NCBI RefSeq assembly: GCF_016722965.1
Contig: NZ_JAEQNB010000004.1
Location: 1-64,000 of the forward strand
Source: Tumebacillus amylolyticus
Lineage (GTDB): Bacteria > Bacillota > Bacilli > Tumebacillales > Tumebacillaceae
Length of the DNA: 64,000 bases
Reading direction: 5' to 3'
The position numbers and the translations under genes are program-made. The notes beneath the pieces were generated by a model, which was given only the letters and a program-made list of their open reading frames with translations, was not told the origin of the DNA and did not search any database. Within the stretch, counting starts at the first letter, position 1. The number at the start of each line of letters is the position of its first letter. Shown in pieces: positions 45,595 through 56,409 of the stretch.

Positions 45595-46785
45595 ATGGCG
45601 GATGAGCTCCGCGAGTTTTTTCTCGACCTACATATTCACATCGGGCGCACGAGAGATCATCGGCCGGTGAAGATTACGGCAGGGCGCGACCTGACGTTTT
45701 TTGAAATCATTCGGGAGGCGGGCGAGCGCAAGGGCATCGAGATCATCGGCATCATCGACGCCGTTTCGCCGCCTGTGCTCGATGAGATTCAAGATTTCGT
45801 TCGCGACGGCGTGATGCGCGAATTGCCGGGCGGGGGCTATGATTACGAAGGCAAGACCACGCTCCTGCTCGGAGCCGAAGTTGAAACCTCCGGCCCGAAC
45901 GGCGGAGCGGCACACTTTGGCGTCTGGATGCGCGACATCGCGACGATGCGCGAGTTTTCAGATTGGCTCGGGGAGCGCGTCACCAACCGCGTTTTGAGCT
46001 CCCAGCGGGCACGATGCACCTCGTTTGAATTGCAGCAGAAATGCACGGAGCTTGGCGGGATGTTCATCATCAACCACGCCTTCACCCCGCACAAAAGCGT
46101 GCTCGGCAACTGCGTCTCGCGAATTTCCGAGATGGTCGAGCTTGAACATCTGACCGCGCTGGAACTGGGGCTCTCGTCAGACTCCGACCTCGCGGATCTT
46201 TTTTCCGAGCATGAGAACGTGACGTTCGTATCGAACTCCGACGCCCACTCGCTGGCGAAGATTGGGCGCGAGTACAACCGTGTGCGGGTGGCTGAGCCGA
46301 GCTTTGACGAGGTAAAAAAGGCGCTGCTCCGCCAAGACGGGCGCGCCGTCACCGCCAACTTCGGGCTGGAACCGAAACTCGGCAAGTACCACCGCACGTT
46401 TTGTGCCGCTTGCGACGAAGTGCTGGATACGGCGAGCATCGAACACCTGAACTGCCCGGCATGCGGCTCGAAAAAAATCGTGCGCGGTGTCCATGACCGC
46501 ATCCTCTCGATTGCGGACCGTCCGGAACCTGTCCATCCGCCGCATCGACCTCCCTACTTCTATCAAATCCCGTTGGAATTCATCCCGAAAGTCGGCAAGA
46601 AGACGATCGACAAACTGCTGAACCACTTCGGCACGGAGATGAACGTCCTGCACCGCGCCACCGAGGAGCAAATCGCCGACGTCGTCGGCGCCAAGATCGC
46701 CCACGACATCGCCCGTGCCAGACGGGGCGAACTGCCGATCTCCGTCGGCGGCGGGGGAATCTACGGCAAAATATTAAATTCATAG
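45595..46785 (+). CDS. Endonuclease Q-like PHP-domain protein (YqxK-like)
   Basis: A 396-residue protein. The PHP metal-binding domain opens with DLHIHIGRTRDH and includes IINHAFTPHKS and NSDAHSLAKIG. A zinc-finger region follows (CAACDEVL and NCPACGSKK, about 273-300), then a C-terminal helical domain with GKKTIDKLLNHFG. This is the layout of EndoQ, which cuts DNA 5' of deaminated bases. In Bacillus the homologue lies between nudF and spoIIM, as here. Confidence 0.88.
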   Translation: MADELREFFLDLHIHIGRTRDHRPVKITAGRDLTFFEIIREAGERKGIEIIGIIDAVSPPVLDEIQDFVRDGVMRELPGGGYDYEGKTTLLLGAEVETSGPNGGAAHFGVWMRDIATMREFSDWLGERVTNRVLSSQRARCTSFELQQKCTELGGMFIINHAFTPHKSVLGNCVSRISEMVELEHLTALELGLSSDSDLADLFSEHENVTFVSNSDAHSLAKIGREYNRVRVAEPSFDEVKKALLRQDGRAVTANFGLEPKLGKYHRTFCAACDEVLDTASIEHLNCPACGSKKIVRGVHDRILSIADRPEPVHPPHRPPYFYQIPLEFIPKVGKKTIDKLLNHFGTEMNVLHRATEEQIADVVGAKIAHDIARARRGELPISVGGGGIYGKILNS

Positions 46786-46808
46786 ACTCGTCCCTCCCGT
46801 CATAGGCT
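46780..46808 (+). promoter_or_regulatory. Sigma-E-like promoter of spoIIM
   Basis: TCATAGA, 14 bp, then CATAGGCT. Spacing and the CATA core of the -10 fit mother-cell sigma-E promoters; the rest of the -10 is off consensus. Confidence 0.4.
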
Positions 46809-46842
46809 GTACTAACAGTCACGACAAAGGGAGGACAACACG

Positions 46843-47508
46843 ATGAGTCAAGTCAAACTCAACGTCTCACGATATCTGCGGGATCACAGTTCCACGCTCG
46901 TTTTCGTCACCGTGCTTTTTTTCATCGGCGTCATTTTCGGATCGATTGTCGTAAGTGCGCTGTCACCTGATCAAGCGACGTCGCTCAACGACGCCTTGCA
47001 AGGGTTTTTCAAAGCGCTGAACCTCGATTCGACCAACACGACACCCTCGGAGATCACGTGGCATTCGGTGGCGAGCTTTTTGAAAACAACGGGGCTGATG
47101 TGGATTCTCGGCCTGTCGATCATCGGGCTGCCGGTCATCGTCGTTTTGATTTTCATGAAGGGCTTCGTCATCGGCTTTACGGTCGGCGTCATCGTCTCGC
47201 AATTTCACGCCAAGGGCGTGGCGTTCGCATTGGCGGCGATCTTGCCGCAGAACTTGATCTACATCCCGGCGTTGCTCATCTGCGGGGTGGCGGGGATTTC
47301 GTTCTCGCTGAGCCTCGTGCGCAACCGCTTCACAGGCTCCCAACCGCGCACGGTGGGCACGACGGTCGGAACGGGTTCGATGCTCTACCGGAGTTTTCTG
47401 AGCTACACGGGGCTTGTGACCTGCATCGCCGTCGCGATGGTTCTGGCAGCGTTTGTAGAAGGCTACGTATCCCCGGCGCTGATGCGCGCCGTGATCCCGC
47501 AACTCTAA
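46843..47508 (+). CDS. spoIIM: Stage II sporulation protein M
   Basis: A 221-residue protein with five or six transmembrane helices. It matches SpoIIM, part of the DMP complex that drives septal peptidoglycan removal during engulfment. Segments MWILGLSIIGLPVIVVLIFM and IGFTVGVIVSQFHAKG are typical. GGGAGG precedes ATG 46843. It is one of the markers showing that the organism forms endospores. Confidence 0.93.
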   Translation: MSQVKLNVSRYLRDHSSTLVFVTVLFFIGVIFGSIVVSALSPDQATSLNDALQGFFKALNLDSTNTTPSEITWHSVASFLKTTGLMWILGLSIIGLPVIVVLIFMKGFVIGFTVGVIVSQFHAKGVAFALAAILPQNLIYIPALLICGVAGISFSLSLVRNRFTGSQPRTVGTTVGTGSMLYRSFLSYTGLVTCIAVAMVLAAFVEGYVSPALMRAVIPQL

Positions 47509-47527
47509 GTTAGGAGATGCAACCTCG

Positions 47528-47860
47528 ATGTCCCGCAAGTTTACCGTCATCAACGAATCGTTTACCTGCGAGCAGTGCGGCTCGAACGTCGAGCCGTTGG
47601 CGCAAGGCTCCTGCCGCAACCACTGCCCGGTTTGTTTTTATTCGAAGCACCTCGACATCAACCCGGGCGACCGCGCCGCCAATTGCGGCGGTCTGCTGGA
47701 GCCCGTCGGAATCGAAGACCACAAGAAAAAAGGCTACATGATCGTCCACCGCTGCCAAACTTGCGGCCACACCGGCAAAAACAAATTGGCCCTCGACGAT
47801 CCGAACCAACCGGACTCGTTCGACCGGATGCTTGAGATTATGAAAAAGCAAAACTCGTAA
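47528..47860 (+). CDS. RNHCP domain zinc-binding protein
   Basis: A 110-residue protein. CEQCG, CRNHCPVCF and CQTCGH suggest two zinc sites, and the RNHCP motif gives the family name. The function is unknown. It follows spoIIM by 19 bases and may share its transcript. Confidence 0.85.
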   Translation: MSRKFTVINESFTCEQCGSNVEPLAQGSCRNHCPVCFYSKHLDINPGDRAANCGGLLEPVGIEDHKKKGYMIVHRCQTCGHTGKNKLALDDPNQPDSFDRMLEIMKKQNS

Positions 47861-47928
47861 ACCCAGTAGTCGCTGCTTGTCGGAATCGTCTATACTATGG
47901 ACGTATCCGGAAGGGGCGATTTTTTTCT

Positions 47929-48798
47929 ATGGCCAAAAAACGCGCACTGTCCGAGCGCGAATTGGAAATCCAACGCGTCGCCGCCACAGGCAACGCCGGT
48001 GAATTGGCGGTGCTCTTGAACAGCGGCTTCCACCACGGGAAAAACGGAGCACCGCAAGCGGAGAAAATGCTCGCGGCGAAGACGATTTGGGAGACATTTG
48101 GGACACACTCCACAGGGGAGACGTGCGAGGAGGTTCTCTCCATCACCCGCGACCTCGCATCTTCTTACTCTCCCTCCGCCCGCCAAGTGGCTTGTGCGCT
48201 GCTCCAAGAACTTTGGCTTCGCGACGAAACGCTTACACCGTTGCTGATCGAACTTACGCTCGACGAGGACTGGGAAGTTCGCGAGTGGGCGGCGGGGGCG
48301 TATACGGCGAAGATGCGGCATGAGTTTCCGACGAACATGCCGTTTTTTCACGAACTGATTGAAAAATACCCGCACGAATCGGTCTTGCGGCAAACGGCGT
48401 TGGGAATCAAACAGACCGCCCAAGCCCGCATCCCGGACAGCGTCGACCACCTGCTCAACCTGACCGACAAATTGATGACCTCCGAATCGGAGTATGTCCG
48501 CAAAAACCTCGGTCCGTTTGCCATCGGAGACGGTCTCCTGCGCCTCTACCCGGACCAAACGATCTCGTTTCTGAAAAAAGCGGCCCGGCACACCGCGTGG
48601 CCCGCCCGCTGGAATGCGGTCATGTCCTTCAGTGCCGCGCAGGGGGCCAAGCATCCCGACCTCGCCTTCGAACTTCTCACGCGCTTGCAACACGACCCGC
48701 AACAAGAAGTGCAGCGCGCCGTGCGCACGACCGCCAAGAATCTTGCCAAACGATTGCCGAATGATAATCGGTTTGTTTCTTTTTTCGTTCGGATGTAG
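47929..48798 (+). CDS. HEAT-repeat/DNA alkylation repair-like protein
   Basis: A 289-residue, all-helical protein with repeated paired helices. EDWEVREWAAGA and QEVQRAVRTTAKNLAK are typical HEAT or alkylation-repair repeats. The AlkD catalytic residues are not clearly placed, so a repair role is unproven. A GGAAGGGG site lies before ATG 47929. Confidence 0.7.
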   Translation: MAKKRALSERELEIQRVAATGNAGELAVLLNSGFHHGKNGAPQAEKMLAAKTIWETFGTHSTGETCEEVLSITRDLASSYSPSARQVACALLQELWLRDETLTPLLIELTLDEDWEVREWAAGAYTAKMRHEFPTNMPFFHELIEKYPHESVLRQTALGIKQTAQARIPDSVDHLLNLTDKLMTSESEYVRKNLGPFAIGDGLLRLYPDQTISFLKKAARHTAWPARWNAVMSFSAAQGAKHPDLAFELLTRLQHDPQQEVQRAVRTTAKNLAKRLPNDNRFVSFFVRM

Positions 48799-48865
48799 AA
48801 ATTGTGATTTCATAAGGTTATAATGAAATAGGATTTTGACAGGTTTGCGCAGGGGGAGAATGTCG

Positions 48866-49315
48866 ATGCAAGAGAGACTGGATCAGATTAAGAAACAGCT
48901 TCATAACGAGAACTTTAAGCTGACCCCTCAGCGCGAAGCCACTTTACGGGTCTTGCTTGAGAACGAAGAAGCTCATCTCAGTGCGGAAGAGATTTTCATG
49001 CTGGTCAAGCAGAAAGCCCCGGACATCGGGCTCGCGACCGTCTACCGCACGTTGGATCTCTTGTGTGAATTGAAGATCATCGAGAAACTGAATTTCGGCG
49101 ACGGTGTGGCACGCTACGAATTCCGTTCCGAAGACCATCCGCATCATCATCACCATTTGATTTGTCTCAAGTGCGGGTTGCTGTTCGAGATCGAAGACTT
49201 GCTCGACGATCTGGAGGAGCGCGTCGAACGCGATCACAAATTCAAGATCGTGGATCACCGGGTCAGTTTCCTCGGGTATTGCGCTTCCTGCTTGGACAAG
49301 GAAAGCAACGACTAG
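48866..49315 (+). CDS. fur: Ferric uptake regulator Fur
   Basis: A 149-residue Fur-family repressor. A winged helix (about 1-82) has [13 protein letters not shown] and the recognition segment [11 protein letters not shown], and a metal-binding dimer domain has [12 protein letters not shown] and YCASC. ATG 48866 is preferred as GGGGGAG is seven to eight bases upstream; ATG 48860 is too close. A TTATAAT half-site upstream is weakly like a PerR box. Its position before yqzK-xerD matches Bacillus. Confidence 0.92.
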   Translation: MQERLDQIKKQLHNENFKLTPQREATLRVLLENEEAHLSAEEIFMLVKQKAPDIGLATVYRTLDLLCELKIIEKLNFGDGVARYEFRSEDHPHHHHHLICLKCGLLFEIEDLLDDLEERVERDHKFKIVDHRVSFLGYCASCLDKESND

Positions 49316-49427
49316 GCAGGTTGAGGGACGTCGCTGTAATAAACTTTGCAGACTCGTATGGAGGTTTCACTTTGTACGGGCTCTTGCACTGCTCAATATA
49401 CTGAACTTACATAGGAGGCATACATAC

Positions 49428-50546
49428 ATGATCGTAGGGATTCCGAAAGAGATTAAGAACAATGAAAACCGCGTTGCCATCGTTCCGGCAGGCGTCGAAG
49501 CACTGAAACAAGCAGGTCACGAAGTTTACGTGGAAACTGACGCAGGTCTTGGTAGCGGTTTCACGGACTCTGATTATAAAAACGCAGGTGCAATCATCCT
49601 CGACTCCGCAGCAGACGTTTGGGGCAAATCCGAAATGATCATGAAAGTCAAAGAACCGATCGCTTCGGAGTACGGCCACTTCCGTCAAGGTCTCGTTCTG
49701 TTCACCTACCTGCACCTCGCTCCGGAACCGGAACTGACCAAGGCTCTCGTGGACAACGGCGTCATCGCCATCGCGTACGAAACCATCCAATTGCCGGACC
49801 GTTCCCTGCCGTTGCTCACCCCGATGTCTGAAGTCGCGGGCCGCATGGCGGTACAAATCGGTGCTCAGTTCCTCGAAAAACCGTGGGGCGGCAAAGGCAT
49901 CCTGCTCGGCGGCGTTCCGGGCGTATTGCCGGGCAAAGTCGTCATCGTCGGCGGCGGCGTCGTCGGTACCAATGCAGCGAAAATGGCGATGGGTCTCGGT
50001 GCAGACGTCACCATCCTCGACAAGTCCGAAGTTCGCCTCCGTCAACTGGACGACATCTTCGGCGGTCGCGTGAAGACCCTGATGTCCAACTCCTACAACA
50101 TCGAGCAAGCGGTCAAATCCGCAGACCTGCTGGTCGGCGCGGTTCTGATCCCGGGCGCACGCGCACCGAAACTCGTCAAGGAGTACATGGTTCAACAAAT
50201 GTCTCCGGGCTCCGTCATCGTCGACGTTGCGATCGACCAAGGCGGTTCCGTGGAAACGATCGACCGCATCACCACCCACTCCGAGCCGACCTACGTCAAG
50301 CACGGCGTCGTTCACTACGCAGTGGCGAACATGCCGGGCGCTGTCGCTCGCACTTCGACGCTGGCTCTGACCAACGCAACCCTCGACTACGCGCTGCAAC
50401 TCGCGAACAAGGGCTGGAAGAAAGCTTGCAACGACAACGTGGCTCTCGCGAAGGGCATCAACGTCGTCAACGGCCAAGTGACCTTCGAAGCGGTCGCTTC
50501 GTCCCTGGGTTACGAGTACACCGCAGTCGAAAAAGTTCTCGCATAG
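49428..50546 (+). CDS. ald: Alanine dehydrogenase
   Basis: A 372-residue NAD-dependent enzyme, L-alanine to pyruvate and ammonia. The start [20 protein letters not shown] and the NAD loop [19 protein letters not shown] are diagnostic. AGGAGG precedes ATG 49428. It lies between fur and yqzK, where Bacillus has no such gene, so it is an insertion relative to that order. Confidence 0.95.
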   Translation: MIVGIPKEIKNNENRVAIVPAGVEALKQAGHEVYVETDAGLGSGFTDSDYKNAGAIILDSAADVWGKSEMIMKVKEPIASEYGHFRQGLVLFTYLHLAPEPELTKALVDNGVIAIAYETIQLPDRSLPLLTPMSEVAGRMAVQIGAQFLEKPWGGKGILLGGVPGVLPGKVVIVGGGVVGTNAAKMAMGLGADVTILDKSEVRLRQLDDIFGGRVKTLMSNSYNIEQAVKSADLLVGAVLIPGARAPKLVKEYMVQQMSPGSVIVDVAIDQGGSVETIDRITTHSEPTYVKHGVVHYAVANMPGAVARTSTLALTNATLDYALQLANKGWKKACNDNVALAKGINVVNGQVTFEAVASSLGYEYTAVEKVLA

Positions 50547-50552
50547 TGAAAA

Positions 50553-50587
50553 CCAAGGGTTCCGCTGCGGCGGGGCCCTTCTTTTTT
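50553..50587 (+). terminator. Terminator of ald
   Basis: Stem AAGGGTTCCGC / GCGGGGCCCTT-type with a wobble and T-run. Confidence 0.75.
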
Positions 50588-50627
50588 ACCCACCCCTGTA
50601 CATATAGATAGAAGAGGAGGTGGGAGC

Positions 50628-50879
50628 ATGATCATATCCCTGCGCCAAGTATCGCGGTTGGCACGTCTGGCGGTCTACGTTGCGCTGTTCAGTTTCATCG
50701 GTTTCAAATGCCTGACCATTGTCCAAGAAATGTTCGCCCCCGAGGACAAATACCACGCGCCGGCGGGCCGTGACGCAGTGAAAGTCGATGCCGCCGCACA
50801 ACAGGTCAAGGCGGAGGAGAAGCCGTTTTGGGAAGAGGCCAGAGAGCGGTTGGGCGTGTTTTATGAACTTGGGGAATAA
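50628..50879 (+). CDS. DUF4227/YqzK-like protein
   Basis: An 83-residue protein with one N-terminal helix (about 12-32) and a charged tail. Position, size and the YHAPAGRDAVKV segment match Bacillus YqzK, found just before xerD. Function unknown. A strong AGGAGG site precedes ATG 50628. Confidence 0.75.
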   Translation: MIISLRQVSRLARLAVYVALFSFIGFKCLTIVQEMFAPEDKYHAPAGRDAVKVDAAAQQVKAEEKPFWEEARERLGVFYELGE

Positions 50880-50985
50880 GATTCCTTTACATAACTTTTG
50901 CACATAGGCAGGAATTTGGGGTTGGCTGACGAATTTTCAACTCCAACAGAAAGCGCTTGAAGCATGGGCAAAAGGAGTCTGCGAA

Positions 50986-51873
50986 ATGGACAAGCTGATC
51001 GAACGATTCATCCATTACTTGGCCGTTGAGAGAGGCCTGGCTCAGAACACACTGGAGTCCTACGCTCGCGATCTCAATGCCTACATTGAGTTCCTCAAGC
51101 GAGGGGGCATCGTGGATCTGAACCAAACACGCCGGGCGAACATCATCGCTTACTTGGCGGAGTTGCAGCGCAAGGGGAGAGCGACGACGACGATCTCGCG
51201 CAACCTGGCGTCGCTTCGGGCCTTTTACGGATTCCTGTTGCGCGACGGATTGCTGGATGGCGACCCGACGGCGAACTTGGAGTCGCCGAAGATTGAGAAG
51301 CGTCTGCCGAAGGTGCTCTCCGTAGCCGAGGTCGAATCCCTGCTCGAAGGGCCGGATGGCGGCACGACGGCAGGCGTTCGGGACAAGGCGATGCTTGAAC
51401 TGCTCTACGCGACCGGAATTCGCGTCTCGGAGCTCGTTTCCCTGAACATTTCCGATGTCAACCTGAACATGGGCTTTTTGAAATGCTACGGCAAAGGTTC
51501 CAAGGAGCGGATCATCCCGTTGGGGACGGTGGCGTTGCAGTCGGTCAGCGACTACGTCATGCGCAGCCGTGTGAAACTTGTGCGCAACCCCTCGGAGGAA
51601 TCGCTGTTCTTGAACCACCACGGCCAACGGCTTTCTCGCCAAGGCTTCTGGAAGATCATCAAGAAGTACGCACACACCGCTTCCATCGACAAGGAAATTA
51701 CACCGCATACGTTGCGTCACTCGTTTGCGACGCACTTGTTGGAGAACGGAGCCGACTTGCGCGCCGTTCAAGAGATGCTCGGACACGCCGACATCTCGAC
51801 CACTCAAATTTATACGCACTTAACCAAATCGCGCCTCAAGGAAGTTTATGCCAAGGCGCATCCTCGGGCCTAA
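50986..51873 (+). CDS. xerD: Tyrosine recombinase XerD
   Basis: A 295-residue chromosome-dimer resolvase acting at dif with XerC. The N-terminal SAM-like core-binding domain (about 1-90) is followed by the catalytic domain with TGIRVSELVSL (Arg), YGKGSKERIIP (Lys), HTLRHSFATHLL (His-x-x-Arg), LGHADISTTQIYTH (His, then the Tyr nucleophile). AAAAGGAG precedes ATG 50986. Confidence 0.95.
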   Translation: MDKLIERFIHYLAVERGLAQNTLESYARDLNAYIEFLKRGGIVDLNQTRRANIIAYLAELQRKGRATTTISRNLASLRAFYGFLLRDGLLDGDPTANLESPKIEKRLPKVLSVAEVESLLEGPDGGTTAGVRDKAMLELLYATGIRVSELVSLNISDVNLNMGFLKCYGKGSKERIIPLGTVALQSVSDYVMRSRVKLVRNPSEESLFLNHHGQRLSRQGFWKIIKKYAHTASIDKEITPHTLRHSFATHLLENGADLRAVQEMLGHADISTTQIYTHLTKSRLKEVYAKAHPRA

Positions 51874-51889
51874 TAATGAATACTTGATC

Positions 51890-51926
51890 TGCACAGGAAT
51901 CGTCATGGGCGGTTCCTGTGCTTTTT
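51890..51926 (+). terminator. Terminator of xerD
   Basis: Stem CACAGGAA / TTCCTGTG with T-run. Confidence 0.8.
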
Positions 51927-51944
51927 ATGGAGTGTGAAGGCATC

Positions 51945-52763
51945 GTGACGGTTTTTTGGCTTGGAGTTGTACTGGCGGCTCTGGTCGTGGCTCTTCTCGT
52001 GGACGTGGTGTTTGAAACTCGCTTCCCGAAGATCGTCGAAGTGACGATTGCCACGCCGAAGTTGCAGCGCGGGCAGGAGTTGCGGATTCTGCAAGTGACA
52101 GACATTCACAACCTGCCGTTGACAGAGGATTTTTTTGAAAAAATGGCGGGGACGCGGCCCGACCTGATCGCCATGACCGGCGACTTGATCGACGGGGCGC
52201 ACCGCTCGTTTGATCTCGGGTTCGCGCAGATGGAGCGTTTGAAAGCGATGAACCCGCATGTGTTTTTTGTGACCGGCAATAACGATTGGGAGAGCAAGCG
52301 GTTTGAAGCGTTGATGGCGGGACTTCGTGAGCGCGGGGTGATCGTGTTGGACAATGCCTCGACGACGCTTGAAACTCCCATAGGCGAAATTCAAATTGCG
52401 GGGGTGGACGATGCCTGCACGTGGCACCAGAGCGTGCCCCAAGCGATGGAGGGCATCGTGCCGGACGAGCGTTTTTTCCTGTTCCTCTCGCACGACCCGA
52501 TGGTGATCCGGCGCGGGGGCGAGGGCGTGTTCACCGCAGACTTGATTTTGTCCGGGCACACACACGGCGGTCAAGTGCGCTTCCCGCTGTTGGGTGCGTT
52601 GTACGCACCGACGCAGGGGCTTTTTCCGAAGTATGATCGCGGGTTGTTTCCGTTGGAGTCGGGCACGCAACTCTACATCTGTTCAGGACTTGGCACGTCG
52701 CGCATCCCGGTTCGCTTTTTGAACCGCGCGCAAGTCACGATTTTAAAAATTGTGGGCGCGTAA
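51945..52763 (+). CDS. Calcineurin-like metallophosphoesterase, membrane-anchored
   Basis: A 272-residue protein with an N-terminal transmembrane anchor (about 5-22) and a phosphoesterase domain. The metal-site motifs are VTDIHN, MTGDLIDG, VTGNND, LSHDP and SGHTHGGQ. GTG 51945 is chosen, with GAAGG a few bases upstream; ATG 51927 overlaps the xerD terminator. The substrate is unknown. Confidence 0.8.
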   Translation: MTVFWLGVVLAALVVALLVDVVFETRFPKIVEVTIATPKLQRGQELRILQVTDIHNLPLTEDFFEKMAGTRPDLIAMTGDLIDGAHRSFDLGFAQMERLKAMNPHVFFVTGNNDWESKRFEALMAGLRERGVIVLDNASTTLETPIGEIQIAGVDDACTWHQSVPQAMEGIVPDERFFLFLSHDPMVIRRGGEGVFTADLILSGHTHGGQVRFPLLGALYAPTQGLFPKYDRGLFPLESGTQLYICSGLGTSRIPVRFLNRAQVTILKIVGA

Positions 52764-52859
52764 CCCCCACACCGAACTCCGGCGATCCGTACTTCTGTAT
52801 CAGCAGCGATTGAGAAACACCCACTTTTTCCCCCTCAACCCCATTGAATAGAGAAAAAA

Positions 52860-52898
52860 GCCTTGGGCCGCAACAGGCGGCGACCCAAGGCTTTTTTC
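52860..52898 (+). terminator. Terminator of the phosphoesterase gene
   Basis: Stem GCCTTGGG(C)CG / CG(A)CCCAAGGC and T-run. Confidence 0.85.
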
Positions 52899-53003
52899 CA
52901 TTTGTGGGGGTTTGGGGTTGTCAGACATCTAACCTTTGCGGTAAGTTAAGGAAGTAGGGGTACACTAATCAGCATGAAATCCAATTTTCGGAGGTACATA
53001 GAG

Positions 53004-54176
53004 ATGGCATATACTCGCATTGTGACAATCGTATTGGACAGCGTAGGCATCGGGGAAGCGCATGATGCTCCCGCTTATGGCGATGTAGGAGCCAACACCA
53101 TCGCCAACATCGCGAAAGCAGTCGGCGGTTTGAACGTGCCGAACCTGGAGAAACTCGGTCTCGGCAAAATTCATGAAATCCAAGGCGTCTCCGCTTCTGT
53201 AGATGCGCTTGGCAGCTTCGGCAAGATGGAGGAGCAATCGGCGGGCAAGGACACCACCAACGGTCACTGGGAGATGATGGGCGTCAAGCTCGACAAGCCG
53301 CTTCCGGTCTACCCGCACGGATTCCCGCCGGAGATCATGGACGAATTTGAAAAGCAGATCGGACGCAAGACGCTCGGCAACAAACCGGCATCCGGCACCG
53401 AGATCATCGCAGAACTGGGCGACGAGCACGTGCGCACCGGCTACCCGATCGTCTACACTTCGGCAGACTCCGTGTTCCAGATCGCGGCGCATGAGGAAGT
53501 CATTCCGCTTGAAGAACTGTACAAAATGTGCCACATCGCGCGCGAACTGCTCGTCGGCGACCATGCGGTCGGCCGCGTCATCGCACGTCCGTTTCTCGGC
53601 AGCGACGGCCACTACACCCGCACCTCGAACCGCCACGACTATTCCCGCGACTTCGGGCGTACTGTGTTGAATGAGATGGACGAGAAAGGCCTCACCGTCG
53701 CAGGCGTCGGCAAAATTTACGACATCTACGGCGGCTCCGGCGTTAACGACAAAGTCGGCACCAAAAACAACATGGACGGCGTCGACAAAACGCTCGAGAT
53801 GATGGCGAAAGTGGAAAAAGGCTTGATCTTCACCAACCTCGTCGACTTCGACGCGCTGTACGGCCACCGCAACGACCCGGAAGGTTTTGCAAAAGCGATT
53901 GTGGACTTTGACAAGCGTCTGCCGGAAATCCTCGACGCGATGCGCGAAGACGATCTGCTGATCATGACCGCCGACCACGGATGCGACCCGACCACCGAAG
54001 GGACCGACCATACCCGTGAGAACGTGCCGCTGCTCGTCTACGGCAAAAAAGCAAAGCAAGGCGTAGACCTCGGCCTGCGCACCTCGTTTGCCGATCTCGG
54101 CGCGACCATCGCAGAGAACTTCGGTGTCGACGGCACCGGCTTCGGGGAGAGCTTCCTGAAATCCATCGTCCAATAA
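53004..54176 (+). CDS. deoB: Phosphopentomutase
   Basis: A 390-residue alkaline-phosphatase-superfamily enzyme that turns (deoxy)ribose-1-phosphate to the 5-phosphate. [13 protein letters not shown] opens it, the active Thr lies in [12 protein letters not shown], and the second metal motif is [22 protein letters not shown] 53004 is the start, with CGGAGG upstream. Order deoB-punA-pdp is an operon for nucleoside salvage. Confidence 0.95.
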   Translation: MAYTRIVTIVLDSVGIGEAHDAPAYGDVGANTIANIAKAVGGLNVPNLEKLGLGKIHEIQGVSASVDALGSFGKMEEQSAGKDTTNGHWEMMGVKLDKPLPVYPHGFPPEIMDEFEKQIGRKTLGNKPASGTEIIAELGDEHVRTGYPIVYTSADSVFQIAAHEEVIPLEELYKMCHIARELLVGDHAVGRVIARPFLGSDGHYTRTSNRHDYSRDFGRTVLNEMDEKGLTVAGVGKIYDIYGGSGVNDKVGTKNNMDGVDKTLEMMAKVEKGLIFTNLVDFDALYGHRNDPEGFAKAIVDFDKRLPEILDAMREDDLLIMTADHGCDPTTEGTDHTRENVPLLVYGKKAKQGVDLGLRTSFADLGATIAENFGVDGTGFGESFLKSIVQ

Positions 54177-54190
54177 CAGGGGGAGATCGA

Positions 54191-55012
54191 ATGTCTCTGC
54201 TACAGAAAATTGAGCAAGCCAAGCAATTCATCCAATCCAAACTCACCGACCGTGCGCCGCGCATCGGACTCGTTCTCGGGTCGGGACTCGGCGTGCTGGG
54301 AGATGAAGTGCAAAACCCTGTCGTCATCCCGTACGGCGAGATCCCGAACTTCCCGGTCTCGACCGTCGCGGGCCATGCCGGTCAATTGGTGATCGGCGAT
54401 CTGTCCGGGCAACAAGTGATTGCGATGCAAGGACGTTTTCATTTTTATGAAGGGTGGAGTTTGGAGGAAGTCACGTTCCCGATCCGTGTCATGAAAGCGC
54501 TGGGCGTCGAGATCATCCTCGTCACCAACGCGGCGGGCGGCATCAACCCGGAGTGGAACGCGGGCGACCTCATGCTGATCTCCGACCATCTGAACTTGAC
54601 CGGACGTAACCCGCTGATCGGCGCCAACGAAGCTGACCTCGGGCCGCGCTTCCCGGACATGTCGAACGGCTACGACAAAGGCCTGCGCGCCAAAGCACAC
54701 GAAATCGCCAAGGGGCTTGGCATTGAAATTCGGGAAGGCGTGTACGTGGGAGTCTCCGGCCCGTCCTATGAGACACCGGCGGAGATTCGCATGTTCCGAA
54801 TCATGGGCGGCCATGCAGTGGGCATGTCCACCGTGCCGGAAGTGATCGTGGCAAACCACGCGGGGCTGAAAGTGCTCGGGATCACCTGCATCTCGAACAT
54901 GGCGGCGGGCATCCTCGACCAGCCGCTGACCCACGAAGAAGTCATGGAAACCACGGAAAAAGCCAAAGCGAACTTCATCAACCTCGTCAAAGCGATTGTG
55001 AAAGAGGTATAA
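54191..55012 (+). CDS. punA: Purine nucleoside phosphorylase
   Basis: A 273-residue trimeric-type [38 protein letters not shown] and [15 protein letters not shown] are the family signatures. GGGGGAG lies before ATG 54191. It starts 14 bases after deoB, and ribose-1-phosphate from PNP is the substrate of DeoB. Confidence 0.95.
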   Translation: MSLLQKIEQAKQFIQSKLTDRAPRIGLVLGSGLGVLGDEVQNPVVIPYGEIPNFPVSTVAGHAGQLVIGDLSGQQVIAMQGRFHFYEGWSLEEVTFPIRVMKALGVEIILVTNAAGGINPEWNAGDLMLISDHLNLTGRNPLIGANEADLGPRFPDMSNGYDKGLRAKAHEIAKGLGIEIREGVYVGVSGPSYETPAEIRMFRIMGGHAVGMSTVPEVIVANHAGLKVLGITCISNMAAGILDQPLTHEEVMETTEKAKANFINLVKAIVKEV

Positions 55013-55019
55013 ACACACC

Positions 55020-56348
55020 ATGAGAATGTATGACATTATCCATAAGAAACGTGACGGAGAAGCCCTGACCCAAGCGGAAATCGACTTTGTGATCAAGGGC
55101 TTCACGGACGGCTCCATTCCCGATTACCAGATGGCAGCGCTTTCGATGGCGATCTTCCTGCGCGGCATGAGCCCGGAGGAAACCGCGCATTTGACGCTCG
55201 CCATGGCTGCATCGGGTGACCAGATCGACCTGAGCCAAGTCCAAGGGGTAAAAGTTGACAAACACTCCACCGGCGGCGTCGGCGACACGACCACGCTCGT
55301 CCTCTTGCCGTTGGTTGCGTCTGTCGGCGTACCGGTTGCCAAAATGTCCGGGCGGGGCCTGGGACATACGGGCGGCACGATTGACAAGCTGGAATCGATT
55401 CCGGGCTTCTCCATCGAGCGCACCAAGGAGCAATTCATCGAGCAAGTCAACACCAAGGGTGCAGCGTTGATGGGCCAAAGCGGTTCCATCGCCCCGGCGG
55501 ACAAAAAACTGTACGCCCTGCGCGATGTCACCGCGACCGTTGACTGCATTCCGCTGATCTCTTCGTCGATCATGTCCAAAAAAATCGCCGCCGGAGCCGA
55601 TGCGATCGTCCTCGACGTCAAGACGGGCGAGGGCGCTTTTATGAAGACGCTCGACGGGTCGTTTGCTCTGGCCGAAGCGATGGTCAACATCGGAGAGAAC
55701 GTCGGCCGCCATACGATCGGTGTCATTTCCGACATGGACCAGCCGCTGGGCTTTGCGATCGGCAACGCGCTTGAAGTGCAAGAAGCGATCGACACGCTCA
55801 AAGGCCACGGTCCGGCAGACCTGACCGAACTTTGCCTCGTGCTCGGTTCGTACATGGTCGTCGCGGCAGGCGGCGCAGCGACCGCCGAGGAAGCGCGCGA
55901 GAAGCTCACCGAATCCCTGTCCAGCGGTCGTGCGTTGGAAACCTTCAAGACCTTCTTGAGGGCGCAGGGCGGCGATGCATCCCTCGTCGACGAGCCGACC
56001 CGACTCCCGCAAGCAGCGAAAAAAATCCCGGTGACGCTCCCGCGCACCGGATTCGTCTCGCGCATCCACGCCGAGGAAGTCGGCACCAGCGCCATGCTGC
56101 TCGGTGCGGGCCGCGAGACCAAGGAATCGGAAATCGACTTGGCGGTCGGCATCGTCCTGCACAAAAAAGTCGGCGACCGCGTCGAAGCGGGCGAAGCGAT
56201 TGCGACCCTCTACGTCAACGACGAGCGCAAAGTGGCAGAAGTCACGGAACGCCTGCAAGCGGCGTATGAACTGTCCGAGACGGAACCGCCGCAGCACCGC
56301 TTGATTTTTGGCGTTGTCACGCAGGCGGGGACGCAGCGTTTCGCCTAA
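55020..56348 (+). CDS. pdp: Pyrimidine-nucleoside phosphorylase
   Basis: A 442-residue enzyme that phosphorolyses thymidine and uridine. [31 protein letters not shown] and the C-terminal lipoyl-like domain fit the family. It starts seven bases after punA, completing the nucleoside operon with deoB. Confidence 0.95.
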   Translation: MRMYDIIHKKRDGEALTQAEIDFVIKGFTDGSIPDYQMAALSMAIFLRGMSPEETAHLTLAMAASGDQIDLSQVQGVKVDKHSTGGVGDTTTLVLLPLVASVGVPVAKMSGRGLGHTGGTIDKLESIPGFSIERTKEQFIEQVNTKGAALMGQSGSIAPADKKLYALRDVTATVDCIPLISSSIMSKKIAAGADAIVLDVKTGEGAFMKTLDGSFALAEAMVNIGENVGRHTIGVISDMDQPLGFAIGNALEVQEAIDTLKGHGPADLTELCLVLGSYMVVAAGGAATAEEAREKLTESLSSGRALETFKTFLRAQGGDASLVDEPTRLPQAAKKIPVTLPRTGFVSRIHAEEVGTSAMLLGAGRETKESEIDLAVGIVLHKKVGDRVEAGEAIATLYVNDERKVAEVTERLQAAYELSETEPPQHRLIFGVVTQAGTQRFA

Positions 56349-56409
56349 GGGCTTTGAAGTATAGGCATCTGTTGGCAAGGCAACACTAGCCGTATAGGGG
56401 GTGAAGCCG

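Noticed and set aside
48802-48830. Fur or PerR box before fur
   Set aside because: Only a TTATAAT half-site is seen; the second half does not match, so no operator was called.
50945-50965. cre-like AAAGCGCTT upstream of xerD
   Set aside because: The core matches but the outer bases fail the cre consensus.
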